From an uncultured Lachnospiraceae bacterium (lineage in GTDB: Bacteria; Bacillota; Clostridia; Lachnospirales; Lachnospiraceae): a stretch of 12,300 nt of DNA. Of this stretch, positions 4,789-12,300 are shown in pieces. The translations under genes and the position numbers were made by a program. Position 1 is the stretch's first letter. Each line of letters opens with the position of its first letter. The stretch lies in NCBI GenBank assembly GCA_947177105.1, contig CAMWTF010000034.1, positions 1-12,300 of the forward strand. Direction: 5' to 3'. The notes under the pieces are model-generated. The model ran no database searches. It was not told the DNA's origin and worked only from the letters and a program-made list of their open reading frames with translations.

Positions 4789-6312
4789 ATGAGATTGGCA
4801 GATTTGGAACAATACAATCCAATTACAATACAATGTCACGACAACCCCGATGCGGACGCATTGGGATCCGCATATGGCCTTTACTGCTATTTCCGGGACA
4901 GGGGAAAGCAGGTTCGCATGATTTACAGCGGCTTCTCCCGGATACAGAAGGCCAATCTGCGTATGATGTGTGACAAACTGAAGCTTCCTATAGAATATGT
5001 GGAGCGGGAGGGGCAGCCGCCCTTCCCGGGTCTGTTGATTACTGTGGATTGTCAGTATGGGGCGGGCAATGTGACACGGTTTGAGGCTGAGAGTGTGGCC
5101 GTGATCGACCATCACCGCATAGAGATAGAGAATATGGGCATGAGCCGCATTCAGTCTGACCTGGGAAGCTGCTGCACTTTAGTGTGGATTATGCTGCAGG
5201 AGGAGAGTTATCCGGTAAATGAGGACATGGTATTGGGAACGGCGTTGTACTATGGGCTGTACACAGACACCAACCAGCTCTCGGAGATGAATAATCCCCG
5301 GGATAAGGACATGTGGGAGACCCTTAACACCAACAGGCGTCTGCTCACCATGTTCCGCAACTCTAACTTGTCCTTGCAGGAATTGATGATTGCAGGCATC
5401 GCTATGATTCGTTATAGCTACAATGACGAGTATCGCTTTGCCGTGATCCATTCCCAGCCCTGTGATCCCAATATTCTGGGACTGATCAGCGACTTTCTGT
5501 TACAAGTGGACGAGATTGATGTGTGTCTGGTGTACAATGAGGTGGGGGACGGCTATAAAATTTCTGTGCGCAGCTGTATCCGGGAGGTCAATGCCAACGA
5601 ACTGGCAGCGTATCTGACAGAGGGCATAGGATCCGGCGGCGGCCATGCCGAGAAGGCCGGTGGGTACATCAGCCAGAGGCTGTATGGGGAGAAATACAAT
5701 TCCCTCCATGCGGATGCTTATTTCAACAACCGAATGAACGAATATTTCGCGGAGTTCCAGATAATAGACGCCAGGGAGTACCGGATCGACCTGACGGGGC
5801 TTAAGCGATACCGTAAACGTCCGGATTTGATGGGCTATGTGCAGGTGGATGCCATCGAAGGCATCGGCAAGAGCGCCATTCTCCGCACCCAGGAGGGGGA
5901 CGTTACGCTGAATGTGGCGGAAGGGACTTATCTGGTGTTAGAGGACGACGGGGATATTATCCAGACCAGCAGCAGTCAGTTCGAGCCATATTATGATCTT
6001 TTGGATGAGAAGTTTGACTGGAAGGCAGTGTTCTCTTATGAACCCACTATTAAGGACCATGTCAGAAATACTACTTTTCACTTACAGGATTATGCCAAAT
6101 CCTGCCGTCCCAATGCCAATCTGCAAGTCTATGTGAAGCAGCTGGATAAGGGGGTAAAGCTTTTCCCCCTCTGGGATGAAGACGGCTATATGCTGGGGGT
6201 CGCGGGGGATTACCTGGCGGCATATTGCGACAATCCTCAGAATATTTTTATCATAAAGCACAAACAGCTGGGGGAGAATTACGAGGAAGTGGGAGAAGCT
6301 TTTACGATGTAA
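4789..6312 (+). CDS. DHH/DHHA1-family phosphoesterase with extra C-terminal region
   Basis: A 507-residue cytoplasmic protein. Residues 1-330 form a DHH-DHHA1 phosphoesterase of the NrnA type, a family that hydrolyses short oligoribonucleotides, pAp or linear/cyclic dinucleotides using two Mn ions. All metal motifs are present: HDNPDADALGS (17-27), VDCQ (86-89), DHH (107-109) and the YTD aspartate (D160). The DHHA1 substrate loop GSGGGHAEKAGG is at 281-292. NrnA proteins are about 320 residues; here about 175 more follow (333-507), including GDYLAAY (473-479) and IFIIKHKQLGENYEEV (486-501), which I do not recognise as a named domain. The start at 4789 has GAGGAGA (4772-4778) ten bases upstream. 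The stop lies 36 bases before the histidine kinase gene, so cotranscription is likely. The substrate cannot be fixed from sequence: nanoRNA, pAp and c-di-AMP breakdown products are all possible. Confidence 0.85.
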   Translation: MRLADLEQYNPITIQCHDNPDADALGSAYGLYCYFRDRGKQVRMIYSGFSRIQKANLRMMCDKLKLPIEYVEREGQPPFPGLLITVDCQYGAGNVTRFEAESVAVIDHHRIEIENMGMSRIQSDLGSCCTLVWIMLQEESYPVNEDMVLGTALYYGLYTDTNQLSEMNNPRDKDMWETLNTNRRLLTMFRNSNLSLQELMIAGIAMIRYSYNDEYRFAVIHSQPCDPNILGLISDFLLQVDEIDVCLVYNEVGDGYKISVRSCIREVNANELAAYLTEGIGSGGGHAEKAGGYISQRLYGEKYNSLHADAYFNNRMNEYFAEFQIIDAREYRIDLTGLKRYRKRPDLMGYVQVDAIEGIGKSAILRTQEGDVTLNVAEGTYLVLEDDGDIIQTSSSQFEPYYDLLDEKFDWKAVFSYEPTIKDHVRNTTFHLQDYAKSCRPNANLQVYVKQLDKGVKLFPLWDEDGYMLGVAGDYLAAYCDNPQNIFIIKHKQLGENYEEVGEAFTM

Positions 6313-6348
6313 ACCCGGCGGCAGGTAATGAAAGGTCTGGATATGTAA

Positions 6349-8946
6349 ATGAAAAGAGAACAAAAAAAGGGCAGGGCGGACAAAGGATTTCCCTTGCTTC
6401 TGTCCATCATGCTGATTTTCTGTATCCTGGGGGTTATGGTTTTTACAGTCTCGCGAAAAATTGCGAAGGAAATGTCCGCGTCGGCCATACAGAATTTGAG
6501 TGAAAGCCTTGATTTGATTCAATGTACCATAGAGGCGATTTTAAGTAAGGAAGCGGAGACGCAGATCCTGATGGCCCGGGAGGTGGCCGGGAGGGAGGAT
6601 CCGGAGGAGTATATCCGTACCTATCAGAGGAATCAGACAATGGTGAAGATAGCGCTGATCCGTGCGGGGGAGACGGAAGGGATTTCCAGCACAGGGGAAA
6701 TTTTTTCCGAGTCAGAACTGAATTTTTCCTCCGGCGGTATGGTGGAAGGGCTGGAGGTTTCTGATTCCTATCTTAATTATATGGGCACATGGGCATATAC
6801 GATCAGATGTCCTGTGGTGAAAGATGACAGAGAGATAGGTATGCTCTATGTGGAGTATACCTATGATTCCCTGGACAGATCCCTTCCCACAAGGTTTTAC
6901 GATAACCGCGCCATGCTCTACATTATGGATCCCAGGACAGAAAGATTCGTGCTGAAGCCGAAAGGAATGGGGGAGCGGAGCGCAGGACACGTTAATCTGG
7001 AGGACTATTACAGAGCTAACAGCATTCAGGAGGAAGACATCCGGGCCGAGGTGGATGAGAGTATACGAAATGGGAAAAACCTTATGTTTTACCATGATAT
7101 ACGCGGGAAAAGCGCTTTGAACTATATGTGGAAAGTGAATGACGGCACGATTTATCTGGTAGGCTATGTGCCCGTTGAGGCTATCCAGCAGGAAGGAAAA
7201 ACTGTCAATCAGAACATCTTCATAGTGGTGCTGGTGATGTTGATTGCGTTTTTTTTATGCTGCGTCCTGTACTATTTCAATCAGAGACAACAGAATAAAG
7301 TCAGAAAAGAGCGGGAGGCGGAGAGGGAACTACACAACAAACAGCTGACAGAGGCATTGCAGGCGGCGCAGTTGGCAAGTAATTCCAAGACCATGTTCCT
7401 CTCCAATATGTCACATGATATTCGCACACCCATGAATGCGGTACTGGGGTTCACTACGCTGTTGGCCAGGGACGCGGACAATGCGGACAAGGTGAGGGAA
7501 TACACTGGGAAGATCATGGCCTCCGGGCAGCATTTGCTGAGTCTGATCAACGATATCCTGGATGTATCCAAGATTGAAAGCGGCAAAGTCGTACTCAATC
7601 TGGAGGAGTTTACCTTAAATGACATGGTATCCTCCGTAGACGCCATCATTCGGCCCATGGCCAGTGCCAGAGCGCAGCAATTCCATGTGGAGGTCAGGGA
7701 TATCAAACATGAATACCTGATAGGAGATGAGACCAGGCTCAATCAGATTCTGATCAATCTTCTCTCCAACGCTGTCAAGTATACGCCGGAGGGAGGGAAC
7801 ATTTGGCTCCGCATCATCGGGTTAAAGCAGCGTTCCAGCCAGTTTGAGCATATACGGATCGAAGTGGAGGACAACGGCTATGGGATGACGCAGGAGTATC
7901 TCAAAACAATCTTTGACGCGTTTACCAGAGCGGAAAACAGTACTACCAACAAGGTTCAGGGAACGGGACTGGGCATGGCTATCACGAAAAACATTGTAGA
8001 GCTTATGGGAGGAACCATTGAGGTTTCCAGTGAAGTGGACAAGGGAAGCCTCTTTCAGGTGGATCTGGAGTTTCGTATACCCGAGGGACAGTCTGATAGG
8101 CTATTCTGGGAGAAACGGGGCGTATCCCGCATTCTGGCTATGGATGGGGAATCGCAGGTTTGCAATAACATTCGGATACTTATGGAAGATATGGGCATTT
8201 CGGTGGATACCGCAACCTGTGCGGAGGAGATCCTGGGAAAAATGCAGGAGGATGGCGCAAGGGAAGGCTACCACATGGCTCTGTTGGATTGGGATATGCT
8301 GGAGGGGCATGGTTTAACGCTGGCGGAGAAGATCAGGCGATTCCTGCCAGAGAAGGCGCCGCTTATATTTATGACGTCTCATGGCGCGGAGAGTCCGGAG
8401 CTTATGGAGGAAGTGCTTAGACTGGAATATACGGGCGTTTTAGAAAAGCCGTTTTTTATATCCGCTCTGAAAGAAAAGGTTATGAAAATACAGGCGCAGG
8501 CATCAGGGGAGTGCGGGCTGCCGGAAACAGGAGAAAGCGTCAGTCTGGAAGGGCTGCGGTTTCTGGCTGCGGAGGACAATGAGATCAATGCGGAGATTCT
8601 GACAGAGATATTGAGTATTGAAGGCGCTAGCTGTGTGATTTCCGAAAACGGCAGCTTGGTACTGGAGCGTTTCAAGGAGTCAGCGGAGGGCGAGTTTGAC
8701 GCTATTTTGATGGATGTGCAAATGCCGGTGATGAACGGTTACGACGCAACCAGAGCCATCAGGGCGCTTGCTCGCAAGGATGCCAGAGAGATCCCCATCA
8801 TCGCCATGACGGCCAACGCTTTTGCGGAAGACGAGAAGGAGGCGCTCAGCGCTGGCATGAATGTGCATCTGGCAAAGCCCATTGATGTGGAAATGCTCAA
8901 AAAAGTAATACAGCAGTACGTTTGCAGGGAACATGCAAAACTCTAA
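6349..8946 (+). CDS. hybrid sensor histidine kinase with two receiver domains
   Basis: An 865-residue membrane kinase. Order: TM1 (about 15-35), an extracytoplasmic sensor of about 250 residues (about 37-285; Cache-like by layout, not proven), TM2 (about 290-310), a coiled linker (311-345), and HisKA with SHDIRTPMN (355-363; phospho-acceptor H356). The HATPase has its N box NQILINLLSNAVKYT (465-479), DNGYGM (508-513) and GTGLGMAI (538-545). The first receiver (about 592-712) has D647, T676 and K700 but only MDGE (598-601) where the usual acidic pair stands. The second receiver (about 736-855) is canonical: E742/D743, D789, T821 and K843. There is no HPt domain, DNA-binding domain or output enzyme, so phosphate must pass to a partner encoded elsewhere. 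The ribosome binding site is weak (AAAGG, 13 bases before the ATG). It lies 36 bases after the DHH gene and 39 bases before a solute-binding lipoprotein, which may present the signal to the sensor domain (inference). Confidence 0.93.
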   Translation: MKREQKKGRADKGFPLLLSIMLIFCILGVMVFTVSRKIAKEMSASAIQNLSESLDLIQCTIEAILSKEAETQILMAREVAGREDPEEYIRTYQRNQTMVKIALIRAGETEGISSTGEIFSESELNFSSGGMVEGLEVSDSYLNYMGTWAYTIRCPVVKDDREIGMLYVEYTYDSLDRSLPTRFYDNRAMLYIMDPRTERFVLKPKGMGERSAGHVNLEDYYRANSIQEEDIRAEVDESIRNGKNLMFYHDIRGKSALNYMWKVNDGTIYLVGYVPVEAIQQEGKTVNQNIFIVVLVMLIAFFLCCVLYYFNQRQQNKVRKEREAERELHNKQLTEALQAAQLASNSKTMFLSNMSHDIRTPMNAVLGFTTLLARDADNADKVREYTGKIMASGQHLLSLINDILDVSKIESGKVVLNLEEFTLNDMVSSVDAIIRPMASARAQQFHVEVRDIKHEYLIGDETRLNQILINLLSNAVKYTPEGGNIWLRIIGLKQRSSQFEHIRIEVEDNGYGMTQEYLKTIFDAFTRAENSTTNKVQGTGLGMAITKNIVELMGGTIEVSSEVDKGSLFQVDLEFRIPEGQSDRLFWEKRGVSRILAMDGESQVCNNIRILMEDMGISVDTATCAEEILGKMQEDGAREGYHMALLDWDMLEGHGLTLAEKIRRFLPEKAPLIFMTSHGAESPELMEEVLRLEYTGVLEKPFFISALKEKVMKIQAQASGECGLPETGESVSLEGLRFLAAEDNEINAEILTEILSIEGASCVISENGSLVLERFKESAEGEFDAILMDVQMPVMNGYDATRAIRALARKDAREIPIIAMTANAFAEDEKEALSAGMNVHLAKPIDVEMLKKVIQQYVCREHAKL

Positions 8947-8959
8947 TGCAAAACTCTAA
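8934..8959 (+). repeat. 13-bp tandem duplication spanning the kinase stop codon
   Basis: TGCAAAACTCTAA occurs twice back to back (8934-8946 and 8947-8959). The kinase's stop codon TAA is the end of the first copy, so the second copy is untranslated. It looks like a slippage duplication. Confidence 0.9.
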
Positions 8960-8985
8960 TCAGAAAGGAAGATATAGGATAGAAT

Positions 8986-10305
8986 ATGAAAATGCGCAAG
9001 GAGAGGAAGCTCAAACATTGGGGGCCGCTCTGTCTGGCGGGAGCCCTGGCCCTGTTCATGACAGCCTGCGGGGAGAAAGACGGGCAGGAGCTGAACCTGG
9101 CGGCGTCTAAGGAGGACAACGTCCGGGTCGTAAACCTGTTCAGCCCCATGGAAAAAACGGATCCGAATGCGGAGAACGTTGCCAGGAGCGCGGCGGACAA
9201 GACAATTGTCATGGCGGAGGAGAGGCTGGATGTGACCGTGGGATATATCACCTATACGGCAGAGAACTATCAGGATAAGTCTTATGATGACGTGGCGCTT
9301 GACAGGGCGCGCAATGACATGGACGATCTGTATCTGCTGAATCCGGATGTCATTCAGGCCCTGGGAGATGAGGGAAAGCTCATGGATCTGTCGGGCCTTG
9401 CGTGTGCGGAGAATCTGCGGGACGTGGTAAAGACGGCGAACACGGTGGATGGGAAACTTGTGGCAATTCCCCAGGAGGTGGTAGCCTATGGGCTGTTTAT
9501 AAATAAGGACATGTTTGACAGCTACTCTTTGGAACTGCCCGAGACACCGGAAGAATTTTTGGAGTGCTGTAAGGTATTTAAGGAAAACGGGATTGAGACC
9601 CCTGTGGGGGCCAATCGCTGGTGGCTGGAGACTTTTGTTCTGGCGCAGGCATATGCGGATCTGTACAACGGCGGGAATACGGAGGCGGAAATTGCGTCAC
9701 TGAACAGCGGGGAAAGCAAATACAGTGATTATTTGCGTCCGGGATTTGAATTTTTGCAAAAGATGATAGATCAGGGTTATATTGATGCCGAAAGAGCTCT
9801 TGTGAGTGAAGCCATCGAGGGGGAGAGAGAGGATTTTCTGGCCCAGAAAACGCCCATTGTCATGGCATACTGGGGGGCGGCTAACACAGAGACTGCCTAC
9901 GGCAAAACAGATTTCAATATGCAGGTGATAGGTTTTCCCAGCAGTCTTGGTCAGATGCCAGTCATGCCTATGACAGGATACGGAGTGGGTGCGAACGCGG
10001 AACACGCAGAGGATGCCATGAAGGTCCTGGAGGTGATTCTCTCCGATGAGGCGCTCCAGGTATATGCGGAGACCAACAGAGTGATTTCCCCGTCCAAAAA
10101 TGTGGAAGTGGAATGTGTTCCCGCCTTAAAGCCGCTGAATGACAGAATACAGGAGAACGTATATGTCCTTGGGGCAAATGCGGGGATGAAAATGGAACAG
10201 TGGGGAAATATCTGTCTGGTGGTGCGGCAGCTTTTAAACGGAGCCACAGTGGATGAATGCATGGCGGAATTTGACAGACTTCAGGAGGAATCTCTGGCGA
10301 AGTAA
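8986..10305 (+). CDS. extracellular solute-binding lipoprotein (ABC-type, family 1-like)
   Basis: A 439-residue lipoprotein. The start MKMRKERKLK is basic, followed by a hydrophobic core and the lipobox MTAC with C28 as the lipidated cysteine. The mature protein shows substrate-binding-protein traits of the carbohydrate type: YGLFINKDMFD (169-179), ETPEEFLECCKVFKENGI (185-202), AYADLYNGGN (223-232), a PIVMAYWGAAN segment and GYGVGANAEHAEDAMKVLE (331-349), where uptake-type family members also carry G-x-G-V..A.HPE-like motifs. No permease or ATPase gene flanks it; the next gene is glnS. Right after a sensor kinase and closely spaced with it, it is more likely a ligand-presenting partner of that kinase, or a binding protein for a permease encoded elsewhere, than part of a complete local transporter. 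The start at 8986 is used because AGGA (8976-8979) lies just upstream; the ATG at 8992 is an alternative. The ligand is unknown. Confidence 0.88.
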   Translation: MKMRKERKLKHWGPLCLAGALALFMTACGEKDGQELNLAASKEDNVRVVNLFSPMEKTDPNAENVARSAADKTIVMAEERLDVTVGYITYTAENYQDKSYDDVALDRARNDMDDLYLLNPDVIQALGDEGKLMDLSGLACAENLRDVVKTANTVDGKLVAIPQEVVAYGLFINKDMFDSYSLELPETPEEFLECCKVFKENGIETPVGANRWWLETFVLAQAYADLYNGGNTEAEIASLNSGESKYSDYLRPGFEFLQKMIDQGYIDAERALVSEAIEGEREDFLAQKTPIVMAYWGAANTETAYGKTDFNMQVIGFPSSLGQMPVMPMTGYGVGANAEHAEDAMKVLEVILSDEALQVYAETNRVISPSKNVEVECVPALKPLNDRIQENVYVLGANAGMKMEQWGNICLVVRQLLNGATVDECMAEFDRLQEESLAK

Positions 10306-10314
10306 GGAATTTGA

Positions 10315-10343
10315 TTGAAAGTTGAAGTAGGGTATGCTATGAT
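10315..10343 (+). promoter_or_regulatory. sigma-A promoter of glnS (extended -10)
   Basis: TTGAAA (10315-10320) and TATGAT (10338-10343) are 17 bases apart, with TG one base before the -10 (extended -10, TGCTATGAT). The predicted start of transcription is near 10350, leaving a leader of about 30 bases, too short for a T-box. No terminator for the preceding lipoprotein gene is seen in this gap. Confidence 0.8.
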
Positions 10344-10360
10344 AGAAACAATAGTTCATA

Positions 10361-10368
10361 GGAAAGGA
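10361..10368 (+). promoter_or_regulatory. ribosome binding site fixing the glnS start at 10379
   Basis: GGAAAGGA ends ten bases before the ATG at 10379 but only one base before the in-frame ATG at 10370, which is therefore too close to be used efficiently. The protein then begins MSELDN rather than MLIMSELDN. Confidence 0.7.
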
Positions 10369-10378
10369 TATGCTGATT

Positions 10379-12088
10379 ATGAGTGAATTGGACAATATAA
10401 CAGCCGGGGAAGATACGGGAGAAAAGGTCTCCCGGAACTTTATTGAACAGATCATAGACATGGACCTGGCAGAGGGCGTGTATGACACCGTACACACCCG
10501 TTTCCCGCCGGAACCCAACGGATATCTGCATATCGGCCATGCCAAGGCGATCTTGACCAACTACCTTCTGGCACAGCAGTATGGCGGTAAATTCAATATG
10601 CGCTTTGACGATACCAATCCCACCAAGGAGGACATTGAGTTTGTGGAGTCCATCAAGGCGGATGTGCAGTGGCTGGGTGCGGACTGGGAGGACAGGCTGT
10701 TCTATGCCTCCGACTATTTCGGCCAGATGTACGAGGCGGCGGTGAAGCTGATCAAAAAAGGCAAGGCTTATGTATCGGATCTGACGGCGGAGCAGATCAA
10801 GGAGTACCGGGGCAGCTTTACCAAGCCGGGCAAAGAAGATCCAAACAGCAGCCGCTCGGTGGAGGAGAATTTAAGGCTCTTTGAGGAGATGAAGGAGGGA
10901 AAATACGCCGACGGAGAGAAGGTGCTTCGTGCCCGCATAGATATGACTTCCCCCAACATCAACATGCGCGACCCGGTGATCTACCGGGTGGCCCATATGA
11001 GCCATCACAATACAGGGGATGCCTGGTGCATCTACCCCATGTATGATTTTGCCCACCCCATAGAGGATGCCATTGAAGGGATCACCCACTCCATCTGTAC
11101 GTTGGAGTTCGAGGATCACAGACCCCTGTATGACTGGGTAGTGAGAGAACTGGAATACCCCCATCCTCCCAAGCAGATCGAGCAGGCGAAGATGTACCTG
11201 AAAAATGTGGTGACGGGCAAGCGCTATATCAAGAAGCTGGTGTTGGACGGCAAAGTGGACGGCTGGGATGATCCCAGGCTGGTGTCCATAGCGGCGCTGC
11301 GCCGCCGGGGCTTTACGCCTCAGTCCATCCGCAGATTTGTGGAGATGTGCGGTGTGTCCAAGGCCCATTCCGTTGCGGACTATGCGGCGCTGGAGTATTG
11401 TATCCGGGAGGATCTGAAGGTGCAGGCTCCCCGCTATATGGCGATTCTGGATCCTGTAAAACTGGTCATTGACAATTATCCGGAGGGGCAGACAGAGCTT
11501 TTGCCTGCCGTGAACAATCCGGAGAACGAGGAATTGGGCAGTCGGGAGGTTCCCTTCGGACGGGAGTTGTATATTGAAAGGGAGGATTTCATGGAAGAAC
11601 CGCCCAAGAAATACTTCCGTATGTTCCCCGGCAACGAGGTGCGCCTGATGAATGCTTACTTTGTGACCTGCACGGGCTGCGAGAAGGACGAGGAGGGCAA
11701 TGTTACCACGGTACACTGCACTTATGATCCGGCATCGAAGGGCGGCAACAGCCCGGATGGCCGGAAGGTAAAGGGCACCATTCACTGGGTGGCGGCGCAT
11801 ACGGCCATTCCCGCCGAGATTCGTCTGTATGAAAACCTGATCGACGAGGAGAAGGCAGACGAGCAGGGATCCATCTACGACGAGAGCGGAGAATTGTACC
11901 TGAATCCCAACTCTCTGGTGGTAAGGCAAGGGTATCTGGAGCCGGTATTCGCAGGGGCACAGGCATATGAGAGGTTCCAGTTTGTACGGCAGGGATTTTT
12001 CTGCGTGGATGCCAAGGATTCCACGCCGGAGCATCCCGTGTTTAACCGGATTGTGTCCCTGAAGAGTTCCTTTGTACTGCCAAAATAA
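10379..12088 (+). CDS. glnS: glutaminyl-tRNA synthetase
   Basis: A 569-residue class I aminoacyl-tRNA synthetase that charges tRNA-Gln with glutamine in the cytoplasm, close to the usual 550-570 residues. RFPPEPNGYLHIGHAKA (41-57) is the GlnRS-type HIGH signature. Also visible are RFDDTNP (75-81), the family's HRPLYDW (247-253), and VDGWDDPRL (293-301) before the anticodon-binding beta-barrels. The C-terminal part includes FRMFPGNEVRLMNAY and VKGTIHWV. The KMSKS-loop position, usually VMSKRK in GlnRS, reads VVTGKRY (277-283): the second lysine-arginine survives but MS is replaced by TG. I recall this variant in related clostridial GlnRS, so it is probably functional. Most Firmicutes lack GlnRS and make Gln-tRNA by transamidation, so ancestral gene transfer into this lineage is likely. 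It has its own promoter. Long reverse-strand open frames across it are coding shadows. Confidence 0.97.
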   Translation: MSELDNITAGEDTGEKVSRNFIEQIIDMDLAEGVYDTVHTRFPPEPNGYLHIGHAKAILTNYLLAQQYGGKFNMRFDDTNPTKEDIEFVESIKADVQWLGADWEDRLFYASDYFGQMYEAAVKLIKKGKAYVSDLTAEQIKEYRGSFTKPGKEDPNSSRSVEENLRLFEEMKEGKYADGEKVLRARIDMTSPNINMRDPVIYRVAHMSHHNTGDAWCIYPMYDFAHPIEDAIEGITHSICTLEFEDHRPLYDWVVRELEYPHPPKQIEQAKMYLKNVVTGKRYIKKLVLDGKVDGWDDPRLVSIAALRRRGFTPQSIRRFVEMCGVSKAHSVADYAALEYCIREDLKVQAPRYMAILDPVKLVIDNYPEGQTELLPAVNNPENEELGSREVPFGRELYIEREDFMEEPPKKYFRMFPGNEVRLMNAYFVTCTGCEKDEEGNVTTVHCTYDPASKGGNSPDGRKVKGTIHWVAAHTAIPAEIRLYENLIDEEKADEQGSIYDESGELYLNPNSLVVRQGYLEPVFAGAQAYERFQFVRQGFFCVDAKDSTPEHPVFNRIVSLKSSFVLPK

Positions 12089-12107
12089 CCAGTGCTGCCA
12101 TGGTGGA

Positions 12108-12300
12108 TGCGGAACTTAAAGCGGCATTGAACATGCGGAACTCAAATAAAGAAGAATTAAACAGCATGATTCCGGAAAGCGCCCTGATCCATGTCAGGAC
12201 ACCCCAAAGTGGCCGGACATGGATCAATGTAGGGGGTGCTTGTAGGAACATGCGGAACTCAAATAAAGAAGAATTAAACAGCATGATTCCGGAAAGCGCC
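12108..12300 (+). repeat. tandem repeat array B, 117-bp period, related to array A (cut by window edge)
   Basis: The tag TGCGGAACTTAAA (12108-12120) is followed by TGCGGAACTCAAA at 12134 and 12251. Bases 12129-12183 recur identically at 12246-12300, giving a 117-bp period; the second unit runs off the window. The full unit holds a long hairpin: AGCGCCC (12178-12184) with GGGTGCT (12234-12240, one G-U), TGATCCATGTC (12185-12195) with GACATGGATCA (12216-12226), GG/CC (12197-12198, 12213-12214), and CAC (12200-12202) with GTG (12209-12211) around CCCAAA. There is no T-run after it. It shares with array A the tag, the TTAAACAGCA-GATTCC stretch and the apical loop, while the remaining sequence differs. 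It starts 20 bases after the glnS stop codon. No glnS terminator is visible before it. Confidence 0.92.

Noticed and set aside
4710..4973. 87-residue frame overlapping the start of the DHH gene
   Set aside because: It has no ribosome binding site and low-complexity unrelated protein sequence, and overlaps a well-supported gene in another frame.
10306..10378. T-box leader for glnS
   Set aside because: The whole gap is 73 bases and the predicted leader about 30 bases, with no T-box sequence and no terminator.
10871..12034. 387-residue reverse-strand open frame
   Set aside because: It lies antisense within glnS, which has unmistakable GlnRS motifs. The frame is a codon-bias shadow with no recognisable domain.
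12178..12240. Terminator of glnS
   Set aside because: The hairpin is long but not followed by a T-run, and it belongs to the repeat unit.

Overview
The window looks like chromosomal DNA of a Gram-positive anaerobe of the class Clostridia, most likely a Lachnospiraceae member. This is inferred from strong AGGAGG-type ribosome binding sites, near-consensus sigma-A promoters, a Lachnospiraceae-style PD-(D/E)XK transposase-like protein, a short atypical flagellin, a split PurH pathway under a ZTP riboswitch, and a clostridial-type glutaminyl-tRNA synthetase. All supported genes are on the + strand. No database search was possible, so family calls rest on motif recognition.

Layout. (1) 142-1071 is an Rpn/PD-(D/E)XK family protein. 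(2) 1102-2013 is a self-contained flagellin unit: sigma-A promoter, short flagellin gene, strong intrinsic terminator. (3) 2132-4577 is a purine unit: promoter, ZTP (pfl) riboswitch with expression-platform terminator, a PurO-type IMP cyclohydrolase, a 103-bp tandem repeat array, a stand-alone AICAR formyltransferase, and a terminator. These two enzymes carry out the last two steps to IMP, done in most bacteria by bifunctional PurH. The riboswitch ligand ZMP/ZTP is the substrate of the second enzyme or its triphosphate, so the logic is substrate-induced expression. (4) 4591-10305 starts with a leader holding two foldable elements, followed by closely spaced genes for a DHH/DHHA1 phosphoesterase with an extra C-terminal region, a two-receiver hybrid histidine kinase, and a solute-binding lipoprotein without permeases. 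(5) 10315-12088 is glnS with its own promoter. (6) 12108 to the right edge is a second tandem repeat array (117-bp period).

The most unusual content is non-coding. The two repeat arrays differ in most of their sequence but share a 13-base tag (TGCGGAACTTAAA or a one-base variant), a following AAACAGCA-GATTCC segment, and a long hairpin capped by a CCCAAA-type loop. The loop-closing stems are CGC/GCG in one family and CAC/GTG in the other, a compensatory difference that suggests a conserved RNA structure. A three-way-junction-like element at 4591-4654 is also unexplained.
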